Positions 1-8,269 of a stretch of DNA of 64,000 bases are shown piece by piece. A program made the position numbers and the translations under genes. The notes beneath the pieces are model-generated. The model was not told the DNA's origin and ran no database searches. It was given only the letters and a program-made list of their open reading frames with translations. Source of the stretch: an uncultured Christensenella sp. (GTDB taxonomy: Bacteria > Bacillota > Clostridia > Christensenellales > Borkfalkiaceae); the NCBI GenBank assembly GCA_910583545.1, contig CAJTXM010000003.1, forward strand, positions 79,306 to 143,305, read 5' to 3'. How positions within the stretch are numbered: the first letter of the stretch is position 1; each line of letters opens with the position of its first letter.

Positions 1-401
1 GCAGTAAGGTTTTTGAACGAGGCAGGCAGAGGTGTTAGCGAATACTCCGCGCCTTCCACGGACAGATATACTCCGCCCTGCGAAAACACTGTTATAAGAC
101 AGTTTTCGAATCTGCGCTGGTGAATAACTTCGATTTTATTGTCTTTGGAAGAATATTCGCGTATATATATCAGCGCGTCGCCGTCTATTCGGTAAACGTC
201 GCAAAAGATAGGCGGATTTTTAAAAAATTTCTCGTCGAGAAAAAAATTCAGTCCGTTCAGATTTTCGTCGGGGATAAATTCCGCAAATACCCTGTCGTTC
301 AGGTCAAGTTCGATATGCCTTTCGAAGCCGTCCACCGTACCGATATACATTCCGTTGAGTTTTAAAACCGCAGGCAGGTACGATAAAAAATAAACAGTCA
401 T
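1..401 (-). CDS. Unrecognised protein, N-terminal part (cut by window edge)
   Basis: A reading frame on the minus strand opens with ATG at 401-399 and stays open for 133 codons to the window edge. An AAAGGTT Shine-Dalgarno lies just upstream, which fixes the start. The visible protein begins MTVYFLSYLPAVLKLNGMYI and continues as alternating hydrophobic/polar stretches suggesting a beta-rich soluble fold, with no signal peptide or membrane segment. I recognise no family. It is divergent from the RsfA-like gene at 501, and the two share an AT-rich 100-bp intergenic region. The plus-strand frame across the same bases (120-365) is an antisense shadow. Confidence 0.7.
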   Translation of the reverse strand, partial: MTVYFLSYLPAVLKLNGMYIGTVDGFERHIELDLNDRVFAEFIPDENLNGLNFFLDEKFFKNPPIFCDVYRIDGDALIYIREYSSKDNKIEVIHQRRFENCLITVFSQGGVYLSVEGAEYSLTPLPASFKNLT

Positions 402-500
402 AGATAACCTTTCAAATTAATTTATTATATTTAATGTTTATATACAATAAATTATGTCAATAAATCTCTTGACAAAAATTACTTTAACGGGGAGGTTTAT

Positions 501-1100
501 ATGAATAAAATCAACGGGTATACGGAAGAAGAGGCGAAAAGTCTGATAAACTACGTCTGCGAGGGGGTCAATTCCGGTAACACTCTTTCGGGAATTTTTG
601 CGTCTTACGCAAAAAAGACGGGCAGGGCAAAGGGCAGCGTAAGAAATTACTATTACGCGCTTCTGCGTTCAAGCGGCGACAAGAGGGTAAAGGAGCTGTT
701 GAACGGTACTAATCTGAAGGCGGAAAAAATAGTTCAGTTTTCAGATAAGGAAACCGACGAAATTTTGAAGGCGATACTTATGCAGAAGAGCAAGGGTATT
801 TCCGTGCGCCGAGCGGTTATGAACCTTTCGGGCGGGGACAGCAAACTGATGTTAAGGTATCAGAACAAGTACAGAAACGTGCTTGCAAAACAGCCCGAAA
901 AAATAGAAAAGCTGATGAAAGAGTGCGGTCTTAACTCTTCCGACGAGGCAAGAAAAAAGCTCGAAGAGGAAATAAACGACCTCTACGACCGCCTTGCAGG
1001 CGGACTCAAAGACGAAAACAAGCGTTTAACGCAGGTTATAAAGCATTTAAGCGACGAAAACTCGCTTCTCAAATTGCAGTTAAAGCACTTGCAGAATTGA
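501..1100 (+). CDS. RsfA/Myb-SANT-like DNA-binding regulator with C-terminal coiled coil
   Basis: The 199-residue protein starts at an ATG with a strong GGGGAGG ribosome site 5 nt upstream. Residues about 5-60 form a helical domain (YTEEEAKSLINYVCEG, then a basic segment around GSVRNYYYALLR). This resembles the SANT/Myb-like DNA-binding domain of RsfA, a prespore-specific regulator in Bacillus. A second basic helical block follows (about 80-135), and residues 150-199 are heptad-rich with leucines, typical of a coiled-coil dimerisation tail. It is probably a cytoplasmic transcription regulator. A link to sporulation is family-based inference only; nothing in its neighbourhood is sporulation specific. 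It stands alone, ending at a strong terminator. Confidence 0.6.
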   Translation: MNKINGYTEEEAKSLINYVCEGVNSGNTLSGIFASYAKKTGRAKGSVRNYYYALLRSSGDKRVKELLNGTNLKAEKIVQFSDKETDEILKAILMQKSKGISVRRAVMNLSGGDSKLMLRYQNKYRNVLAKQPEKIEKLMKECGLNSSDEARKKLEEEINDLYDRLAGGLKDENKRLTQVIKHLSDENSLLKLQLKHLQN

Positions 1101-1104
1101 AAGG

Positions 1105-1147
1105 TGCGCGCCGCGCGGGAAATTCCCGCGCGGCGTGCATTTATTTT
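1105..1147 (+). terminator. Intrinsic terminator after the RsfA-like gene
   Basis: A near-perfect 17-bp GC-rich inverted repeat (arms 1105-1121 and 1123-1139) is followed by a T-rich tail (TTTATTTTATTTT). Confidence 0.85.
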
Positions 1148-1211
1148 ATTTTCGGTATTGCAAAATCTGACATATTATGTTAATATATAAAAAAATGAAA
1201 AGGGAGGAAAT

Positions 1212-3395
1212 ATGGACAACTTACTTCTGATTATCGTCGGTGCGGCGGTGATCATAGCCGTGGCGTATGCGGTTTTCAACTATCTCTGCGTGCGCAAGAT
1301 GGAAGAAGGTACCGAGCGTATGGGCGAAATCGCAGGCGCGGTGCGCATCGGCGCAAACGCGTTTATCCGCTACGAGTATAAGCTGGTTTCGATAATAGGC
1401 TCGGTAATTGCCGTGTTGGTGTTTATCGTGATAAGCTGGCAGGCGGCGATTGCGTTCGTCATCGGCGCGGTGATGAGTGCGGCGGCAGGCTTTTTGGGGA
1501 TGAAAATAGCGACATATGCGAACGTGCGCGTCACCAACAAGGCGAGGGAGACGGGCGACCTCGGCAAAACTCTGAAAGTGGCATTCAGGGGCGGTTCGGT
1601 TATGGGGCTATGCGTTGCGGGCTTCGCGCTTTTGGGCGTGATAATCGTCTACTGCATTTTCGGGCTTGCCGCGGGTCAGATAAAGGATATTGCGGAGGGC
1701 ACCGTCGGCAAAAACTTTATTACGACATTGCCTGCGTCTTTCACAATGACCCTTTCGGGCTATGCGCTGGGCTGTTCGATAATAGCAATGTTCAACCGCG
1801 TCGGGGGCGGAATTTACACCAAAGCCGCCGATATGGGCGCAGACCTCGTCGGAAAGACCGAGGCGCACATTCCCGAAGACGACCCGAGAAACCCTGCAAC
1901 CATTGCCGACAACGTCGGCGATAACGTCGGCGACGTCGCAGGCTTGGGAAGCGACCTTCTTGAAAGCTACGTCGGCGCGATTCTTTCTGCGATAATACTC
2001 GCGTGCGAGCTGTTTATGCACAACGCGTTTTTCGATACGGTATTCTTAAACAGAATGCTTTTATTCCCCGTGGTATTCGCAGGCTGCGGACTTATCGCCT
2101 GCGTGATAGGAATTTCCTATATCTTATTGAAGCCGAGACTTTCGGAAAACGTACATATGGAACTGAATATCGCCACCTGGATATCCGCAGGAGTTACTGT
2201 CGCCGCAGGCGTTGTTCTGAGCTATTTTATGTTCAGGGACATAGACAGTGCGGTGTTTAAAGCCGAAAACGTCGGCTTTAAGGTCGGCGCGTTCAGCCCG
2301 TGGCTTGCATCCGTGTGCGGTATCGGCGCAGGTATAATAATAGGAATTATTTCCGAGTACTACACGAGCTACGACTACAAGCCCACAAAAAAGATTGCAG
2401 GCGCGTCGAAAGAGGGACCTGCGCTAACCGTAACGCAGGGGCTTGCAACGGGAATGATAAGCTGTATGCTTCCCGTCGTGGTGCTTGCGGTTGCTATTTT
2501 CGGCTCATACTCAATTGCCGGAATGTACGGCATTGCGTGCGCGGCGTTCGGTATGCTGTCGTTCGTGGCGGCGACCGTTTCGGTTGATACGTACGGGCCT
2601 ATTTCGGATAACGCAGGCGGAATCGCCGAAATGAGCGGACTCGATCCGTCGGTGAGAGAAATCACAGACAAATTGGACAGTGTCGGCAACACGACCGCGG
2701 CGATAGGCAAGGGCTTTGCGATAGGTTCGGCTGCGTTTGCGGCGCTTTCGCTTATGACTTCGTATCTGTACGCGTTTACCGATCAGACTGTGACGGAGCT
2801 GATTTTGAATATCGTTCAGCCCCTGACGCTTTGCGGCGCGCTGTGCGGTGCGGCTATGCCGTTCCTGTTCTCGGGAATGCTCATAGAAGCGGTTGCGAAA
2901 GCGGCGAGAAAGATGGTAGAAGAGGTGCGCAGGCAGTTCAGGGAAATTGACGGGCTTATGGAAGGCGAAACGATGCCCGACTACAAGACCTGCATAGAAA
3001 TTTCTTCGCAGGGTGCATTGAAAGAAATGAGAGTTCCCTGCATAATGAGTATTCTCTTCCCGATAGTAACGGGCTTTATTTTCGGACCTATGTTCGTTGC
3101 AGGCGTGCTGATAGGCGCGACGGTAACGGCGATAATGCTTGCTATTTTCTGCGGAAACTCCGGCGGAGCCTGGGACAACGCCAAAAAGTATATCGAGGCA
3201 GGCGGAGTCGAGGGCGAGGGCAAGGGCTCTTCCGCGCACGACGCTTCCGTCGTCGGCGACACCGTGGGCGATCCGTTAAAGGACACCGTAGGGCCGTCTT
3301 TAGATATACTCATCAAGATAATGTCTACCGTATCTTTGGTTGCGGTAGTTGTGTTCAGCAAGTATAATCTGTTTGAGCTTGTAGGACTTATTTAA
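1212..3395 (+). CDS. hppA: Membrane-bound ion-pumping pyrophosphatase
   Basis: This 727-residue integral membrane enzyme hydrolyses pyrophosphate and uses the energy to pump H+ and/or Na+ across the membrane. Length and about 16 predicted hydrophobic segments fit the family. The catalytic signature DNVGDNVGDVAG is at residues 233-244, after the EDDPRNPATIA stretch, and a second conserved patch GGAWDNAKKYIE lies near the C-terminus. Around residue 495 the sequence reads GNTTAAIGKGFAIGSAA; alanine rather than lysine here is the known mark of the K+-dependent subfamily. Whether it moves Na+ or H+ cannot be decided by eye. It is a single gene with RBS GGGAGG, between two terminators. Confidence 0.95.
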   Translation: MDNLLLIIVGAAVIIAVAYAVFNYLCVRKMEEGTERMGEIAGAVRIGANAFIRYEYKLVSIIGSVIAVLVFIVISWQAAIAFVIGAVMSAAAGFLGMKIATYANVRVTNKARETGDLGKTLKVAFRGGSVMGLCVAGFALLGVIIVYCIFGLAAGQIKDIAEGTVGKNFITTLPASFTMTLSGYALGCSIIAMFNRVGGGIYTKAADMGADLVGKTEAHIPEDDPRNPATIADNVGDNVGDVAGLGSDLLESYVGAILSAIILACELFMHNAFFDTVFLNRMLLFPVVFAGCGLIACVIGISYILLKPRLSENVHMELNIATWISAGVTVAAGVVLSYFMFRDIDSAVFKAENVGFKVGAFSPWLASVCGIGAGIIIGIISEYYTSYDYKPTKKIAGASKEGPALTVTQGLATGMISCMLPVVVLAVAIFGSYSIAGMYGIACAAFGMLSFVAATVSVDTYGPISDNAGGIAEMSGLDPSVREITDKLDSVGNTTAAIGKGFAIGSAAFAALSLMTSYLYAFTDQTVTELILNIVQPLTLCGALCGAAMPFLFSGMLIEAVAKAARKMVEEVRRQFREIDGLMEGETMPDYKTCIEISSQGALKEMRVPCIMSILFPIVTGFIFGPMFVAGVLIGATVTAIMLAIFCGNSGGAWDNAKKYIEAGGVEGEGKGSSAHDASVVGDTVGDPLKDTVGPSLDILIKIMSTVSLVAVVVFSKYNLFELVGLI

Positions 3396-3415
3396 ACTTA
3401 TCCGTAAAATATTCA

Positions 3416-3450
3416 CCGCAGGGCGCAATTTCACGCTCTGCGGTTTTGTT
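3416..3450 (+). terminator. Terminator after hppA
   Basis: The arms CCGCAGGGCG and CGCTCTGCGG pair around an 8-nt loop and are followed by TTTTGTT. Two further hairpins between 3463 and 3520 probably serve the convergent gene on the other strand. Confidence 0.8.
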
Positions 3451-3531
3451 CTGAAAGGGAAACGGCGCGTCATAGACGCGCCGAACAAAGGAGGATATCA
3501 TACGAGAAACACAAATCGTATGAGTGTGATT

Positions 3532-4671
3532 TTATTTGCCGTTCCAGAGAGTGCTTTCAATGCTTTTTAACGTGTAGTCGAGCGTGCCCAGACTGTAACT
3601 TATCGGAACGGAAAGTTTAAGCATAGTCGCTCTCGGAATATTGTTGTCGCTGTCCTTTACGGATGCGTACCATACCGTCTGGCTCGTGCCGTGAAGATCT
3701 CCGCCTGCAAACGATATATTCGCCGCAGAAGCTTCAACAAGATCTTCTTCGCCGCCTGCGAACAGTTCTTTTTCTTTGAGTATAGCGGTGAAAGCCGACT
3801 TTTCTTCGGCGGTCAGTCCGCTGTCCGAACCGGTAACCGCGTATTCGTCTATTCCGCCTGCCATAGGCGAGAAGAGCGCAATCGGCTGTGAAAAATTGCT
3901 TGAAAGCTTCATACTTCTCACCGCGATATACAGCGACGAATTGTCGAAGATCGTCTTGTTTACTTTATTGAGTCCGCCGTACTCTTTTTCTTCCGTCGTG
4001 CCGTCGGCGGTTTTGAAACTCTTTACTTTTGTGCAGTCATAGCTGTAAAAATTTTCGTAAGTTTCGTCGACTTCTATTATCGCCTGTTCCAGATTAACGG
4101 GCTGATAACTTTTCGGCGAATGGCTTTTTACAATCTGTTTGCTGTAAACGGGTTTTAAAAGATTGCCCGCAGCACGGAAGTACGCTTCCGTCACTACGCT
4201 GTCGTTGAACCAATCGCTCGACTGCAAGCTTCCCGTTTTCATTGTGAACTGCACGGAAATTTTCAGCTCGGTTTTGTAATAGTAAACGATTTCCTCGCCT
4301 GCGTCTTCGGGGGCGTAGCCCTCGGGAATACCGCTTTTATTCCAATCGTAACGCGTTCCGTAAAATTCGGTCGTGAACGAGCCGTTCCGATAGTCGAGCG
4401 AAATGTTCGCGTTGTTCGCGTTTTCCTTGTGGTACGTCACGTCGTACTTTATTTTTTCGGGCGAAAACTTGTCGTTGCCCTTGATGAACGAAGGCTGTAT
4501 TCCGTTATAGCTTGTACCCGTGAACCAGTTCGAACGCGTAAGCGCGTTTACCGTTGTTTCGCCTCCGCAGCTCGAACAGCCTGCACAGCCCATACAGCCT
4601 CCGCACCCTGCAAAGGTGACGGCTACGCCCGCCGCAAAACCTGCGGTTATTATTTTTAATCTTTTTTTCAT
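3532..4671 (-). CDS. Lipoprotein with a CxxC-repeat mature N-terminus
   Basis: The 379-residue protein has a basic start, a hydrophobic core and a lipobox ending at Cys23 (VTFAGC), so it should be an exported, membrane-anchored lipoprotein. Directly after the lipidation site cysteines recur every third residue (C23, C26, C29, C32, C35). The remaining 340 residues are hydrophilic, rich in Tyr, Ser and Asn, with alternating strands suggesting a beta-rich extracytoplasmic domain; almost no further cysteines occur. I recognise no enzyme family. The start is supported by AAGGAT upstream. It is monocistronic and convergent with hppA. Confidence 0.75.
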   Translation of the reverse strand: MKKRLKIITAGFAAGVAVTFAGCGGCMGCAGCSSCGGETTVNALTRSNWFTGTSYNGIQPSFIKGNDKFSPEKIKYDVTYHKENANNANISLDYRNGSFTTEFYGTRYDWNKSGIPEGYAPEDAGEEIVYYYKTELKISVQFTMKTGSLQSSDWFNDSVVTEAYFRAAGNLLKPVYSKQIVKSHSPKSYQPVNLEQAIIEVDETYENFYSYDCTKVKSFKTADGTTEEKEYGGLNKVNKTIFDNSSLYIAVRSMKLSSNFSQPIALFSPMAGGIDEYAVTGSDSGLTAEEKSAFTAILKEKELFAGGEEDLVEASAANISFAGGDLHGTSQTVWYASVKDSDNNIPRATMLKLSVPISYSLGTLDYTLKSIESTLWNGK

Positions 4672-4815
4672 AGACAGATATCCTTAAAAAAGCACGGTCT
4701 GATAATTTTTATCTAACCGTTAAATCATTATACCATATAAATTTAAAATTGTAAAAACTTTTATGCCCTAAATTCTTTAAAATTACGCCTTTAATGTGTT
4801 ATAATATAATAAATT

Positions 4816-5040
4816 CACGAAAATTTACGGCTATTCTGCGCCAAAAATTTTCCGTGATTTGAAGGCTCTGCCTTCTTTTCGCAATCATAAGGGCAAACTT
4901 ATTATATAATTGCGAAAATTCAACCGCTGCGCGAGCGATAGCGACGCTTTGCGCACCTTATTATAAAATGTTTCAGATAATAAGGCGCAAAGGTGGCGAA
5001 GCCACAAATCGGGGCGTGCTGACGCAGGGAAACCCTGCTT
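4816..5040 (+). other. Chain of stem-loops in the 409-bp gap upstream of addB
   Basis: No gene was found between 4672 and 5080. Instead six inverted repeats follow one another: 4816-4856 (CACGAAAATTT/AAATTTTCCGTG), 4861-4875 (GAAGGC-TCT-GCCTTC), 4876-4918 (TTTTCGCAAT/ATTGCGAAAA), 4948-4991 (CCTTATTAT/ATAATAAGG plus flanking GC pairs), 4993-5005 (GTGGC-GAA-GCCAC) and 5024-5038 (GCAGGG-AAA-CCCTGC). A TATAAT lies at 4800-4805, just ahead, though without a good -35. It may be a structured leader of addBA, a small RNA, or clustered repeat elements. Confidence 0.45.
4929..4954 (-). repeat. GC-rich dispersed repeat, copy 1
   Basis: Read on the minus strand, GCGCAAAGCGTCGCT (15 nt) followed after two bases by CGCTCGCGC matches 48620-48644 on the plus strand; the two short blocks are identical. 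Both copies are intergenic. Confidence 0.5.
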
Positions 5041-5080
5041 GCACCGTAAATTATAAAATGAGATTCAGATAGGTAATCAA

Positions 5081-8000
5081 ATGATAAAAGCCGTAATAGT
5101 GCCCGTGCTTTCGGCAGGGCTTGAAAAACTGAAAAATATTCTCATTGAAAGGGAGAGTGCGAAAAATAAAAGCAGGGGTGTAATTATCTTCTGCGAGGAC
5201 AGGCTTACGCTTGCCGCGGAAAAAACGGTATGCTCTGCGCTCGGCGGAACGTTCGACGTTTCTGTCAATACCTTCGCGCGTTTCCTTGCCGCGGAAAAGG
5301 GCAAAAAGGACAATATCCTTTCGGCTCAGGGTTCGGCAATGGCGATAAGAAGAATAATAGAAAACAATAAAGACAAATTAAAACTTTTCGGAAAGTTTTC
5401 CGCGTCGTCCGCCGCAAGCGCGGTTTACGACACGATAGCTTTGCTATACGCCTCGAAAATTTCCGCAAAAGATCTTAAAAACGCGGCTGCCGACGGACTT
5501 CTGGAAAGCAAGCTTTCGGACGTGTCGCTGATATATTCCCTATACGAAGAGTATCTGAAAGAGAGCGGAAAAACTGACAGAAACGCGTATCTGAGAGAAC
5601 TTGAAACCGTAGTTCCCGAAAGTGAGAAAATACGGCACAGCGACGTGATATTTTTAGGGTATCAGTCTTTTTCGCACTCTTTGACGGAATGTCTGAAAGC
5701 AGTGTTCGCATCGGCTGTCGGCGTAACGGGCATATTTATCGGCGGAAAGGAAGAGATATACGTCAACGAAGCCGTTTCGGCGTTCGAGGGTATAGCCGCT
5801 GCATACGGCGGAGCGCAGGTCGAGTTTGCAAAAGGCGGACTCTGCCCCGACGCGGAAATTCTGCGCGCTGCGCTTTTCGATCCCGTAAGCTTCAACAGCT
5901 CCGAAAAAAAACGCACGGAAAACGTGCATATTTACGAAGCCGCGGACGAGGACGAGGAGGCGGAATTTATTGCCGTCAATATCAAACGGCAGGTTTTGAG
6001 CGAGGGCGGAAGATACGGCGATATCGCCGTTATGCTCCCCGACGTCGCCTCCGCGGAAAGACGGATAAGCAGAATATTTTCACAGTATAAAATTCCTTTC
6101 TATATCGACAGACGCCGACCTCTGTCAAGTCATCCGCTGTGTTCGTTTATATGTTCTTATCTCTCCTGCGTTATCGGAAACTGCGCGCCTGAGGACGTAG
6201 ACGCGGTCGTAGCTTCGCCTCTGTTCTTTGCGGACAGAGAAGCGGAAAGGGGAACGGCGAGGGGTGAAAGAGACAAGCCCGACAGGAACGACAGGGACGC
6301 TTTCCGCAATTATTCTCTGCGCCTTGCCGATTTCAGGGGCGCAGTGATTTACCGTGAGCCCGACAGGGAAATTTTAAACAAAATGCGCTTCGACTATAAC
6401 GGAGTGCAGAGGGTGAGAAACGCGTTTTTGAAAGGCTTTGAAATATTGAAGTCGGGCGTAGCCGAAGGCGGTTACACAAAGGCTGTAATCGCGCTTTTGC
6501 AAAGCTTCGAAGCCGAAAAGAAACTTGCTCTTTTAAGCAGTGAATTCCGCGATTCGGCGCCGTCGTCAAGCGCGTTTTCGGCGCAGGTTTATTCAAAGAC
6601 GGTAGCCGTTCTGGAAGAGGCGGAAAACGTACTCGACGGCGCATATGTTACGTTGAACGAGTATCTGAAAATATTAAAGAGCGGTTTTTCGGCGGCAGAG
6701 GTTTCGCTGATACCGCCCAAGAGCAACGCCGTTTACGTCGGCGATATCGCCTCTTCCGCGAACGTGGGCACGGACACGGTGTTTGCCGCATCTCTTACCG
6801 ACGGCGTGCCGAAGACAAGTTCGGACACGTCGCTTCTGACCGACAGGGAGATAAATATTCTCTCGGGCGTAAAGATTGATATTTCGCCGAAGATAAGTCA
6901 GGTAAATATGCGCAGGCGCGAGATGACCGCGCTGAATATCTGTTCGTTCAAAAAGAAGCTGTTTTTGATTTACCCCGTCCGTCAGGGCGGAGAAGAGAGC
7001 GGAGCAAGCGAGATAATTTCCTACGCATCCGCAGTGTTCAGAACCGCAGGAGGAAACGCGCTTAAAGCGGTGAGCGTGAGGGACGAGAGACAGAATCTCG
7101 CCGAGTATTATTGCAGTGAGAGAGTGCCTGCGCTCAAAGCGTATTTTGCGGACGGCAACACTGCCGTTGAAAAGGTTTTAATTGAAAACGGCGTTGAGAT
7201 ACCCGAAGCTTCGCTGAGCAGAAACGGGAAGATAAACTGCGGAGAAAAGCTGTTTATTTCCAGAACGGGAGGAGTTTCTCCTACCACGCTCGAAACTTAT
7301 TATACCTGCCCTTACCGCAATTTTTTACAGCAGGGCGTAAAGCTCTCCGAGCGCGAGGAGGGCGCTATCCGTCCCCTCGACACGGGCAACTTCATACACC
7401 GCGTTTTGCAGGATCTGGCAAGGAACATCGCCTCGTGCAAGGACGAGAGCGAGGCTGATTTCCGCGGACGCGAAAGGGCGGAACAGCTTTTGAAAACGAA
7501 GGAATATTCCTCGCTTACGGGCACGAAGAGCGGACAGTATACTGCAGGCGAACTCATAAAAGAGGCAGGCAAAGTCACCGCCGGAATGTATCTGCAACTG
7601 TCTGAAAACAATTCGTCTTTCAAGGTGTCGACTACGGAAAGCTGGTATTCGCTTCCGCTCGGCGTTTCGGCGAACGGCGCCGCCGTCAGAGTAAACGGAA
7701 AGGTGGACAGGGTGGATACGTTCGGGGATATGGTCAGGATAATCGACTACAAGACGGGCAACGTGGACAGTTCTCCCTCGAAGTATTATACGGGCGTAAA
7801 GCTTCAGCTTCCGCTGTATCTTTCGGCGGCGTCGGGGAACGGGCGCGCGGTCGGCGCGTATTATTTCCCTGCTTCTGTCGAATACAAATCCAAGCCCGAC
7901 GGGGTGTTCCGTCTGCAGGGTTATATGGACGGAAGCGACGAAGTCGTTTCGGCTTCGGACAAGAACGTGAAGCCCAAGGAAAAGAGCGAGTATTTCGACG

Positions 8001-8269
8001 CCTATCTTTCGGGCAAAAAGCTGGATTGCGCGATGGACAGCGAAACGTTTGCGGACTTTTTGAAATACTCATATCTCTTAGCCGGTCAGGGCGTTAAAGA
8101 GATGTCCGAGGGCAATATCGCACCCTCGCCTGCCGAGGACGCCTGCAAGTACTGCCGTATGGGCGGAAGCTGTGATTTTTCCTGCGGAGCGGACGGCGAA
8201 GAGCGGAAGGCGCGTTCGGTGAAGTGTGCCGATATTGCGAAGATCGCGCACGGCGGAGGTGAGAGGTAA
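5081..8269 (+). CDS. addB: ATP-dependent helicase/nuclease subunit B
   Basis: This is the AddB subunit of the AddAB double-strand-break resection complex (1062 residues), which works with AddA on DNA ends to load RecA. The C-terminal RecB-type nuclease is clear: IDYKTG places the catalytic Asp889 and Lys891, followed by the QLPLYL segment. The four cysteines of the AddB iron-sulfur staple are visible, one in TYYTCPYRNF before the nuclease domain and three in CKYCRMGGSC after it. The usual N-terminal Walker A loop is missing: the first 20 residues read VLSAGLEKLK where GxSGSGK would be expected. The stop codon overlaps the addA start (TAATG), which implies coupled translation. Confidence 0.93.
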   Translation: MIKAVIVPVLSAGLEKLKNILIERESAKNKSRGVIIFCEDRLTLAAEKTVCSALGGTFDVSVNTFARFLAAEKGKKDNILSAQGSAMAIRRIIENNKDKLKLFGKFSASSAASAVYDTIALLYASKISAKDLKNAAADGLLESKLSDVSLIYSLYEEYLKESGKTDRNAYLRELETVVPESEKIRHSDVIFLGYQSFSHSLTECLKAVFASAVGVTGIFIGGKEEIYVNEAVSAFEGIAAAYGGAQVEFAKGGLCPDAEILRAALFDPVSFNSSEKKRTENVHIYEAADEDEEAEFIAVNIKRQVLSEGGRYGDIAVMLPDVASAERRISRIFSQYKIPFYIDRRRPLSSHPLCSFICSYLSCVIGNCAPEDVDAVVASPLFFADREAERGTARGERDKPDRNDRDAFRNYSLRLADFRGAVIYREPDREILNKMRFDYNGVQRVRNAFLKGFEILKSGVAEGGYTKAVIALLQSFEAEKKLALLSSEFRDSAPSSSAFSAQVYSKTVAVLEEAENVLDGAYVTLNEYLKILKSGFSAAEVSLIPPKSNAVYVGDIASSANVGTDTVFAASLTDGVPKTSSDTSLLTDREINILSGVKIDISPKISQVNMRRREMTALNICSFKKKLFLIYPVRQGGEESGASEIISYASAVFRTAGGNALKAVSVRDERQNLAEYYCSERVPALKAYFADGNTAVEKVLIENGVEIPEASLSRNGKINCGEKLFISRTGGVSPTTLETYYTCPYRNFLQQGVKLSEREEGAIRPLDTGNFIHRVLQDLARNIASCKDESEADFRGRERAEQLLKTKEYSSLTGTKSGQYTAGELIKEAGKVTAGMYLQLSENNSSFKVSTTESWYSLPLGVSANGAAVRVNGKVDRVDTFGDMVRIIDYKTGNVDSSPSKYYTGVKLQLPLYLSAASGNGRAVGAYYFPASVEYKSKPDGVFRLQGYMDGSDEVVSASDKNVKPKEKSEYFDAYLSGKKLDCAMDSETFADFLKYSYLLAGQGVKEMSEGNIAPSPAEDACKYCRMGGSCDFSCGADGEERKARSVKCADIAKIAHGGGER

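Noticed and set aside
120..365. Plus-strand frame of 81 codons near the left edge
   Set aside because: It is antisense to a minus-strand frame with a good ribosome site that stays open to the window edge; no ribosome site of its own.
2511..3239. Long minus-strand frame inside hppA
   Set aside because: Arg/His-rich antisense translation of a strongly conserved membrane protein gene; typical shadow frame in this codon usage.
3463..3520. Riboswitch downstream of hppA
   Set aside because: The two hairpins lie between convergent genes and are best read as terminators.
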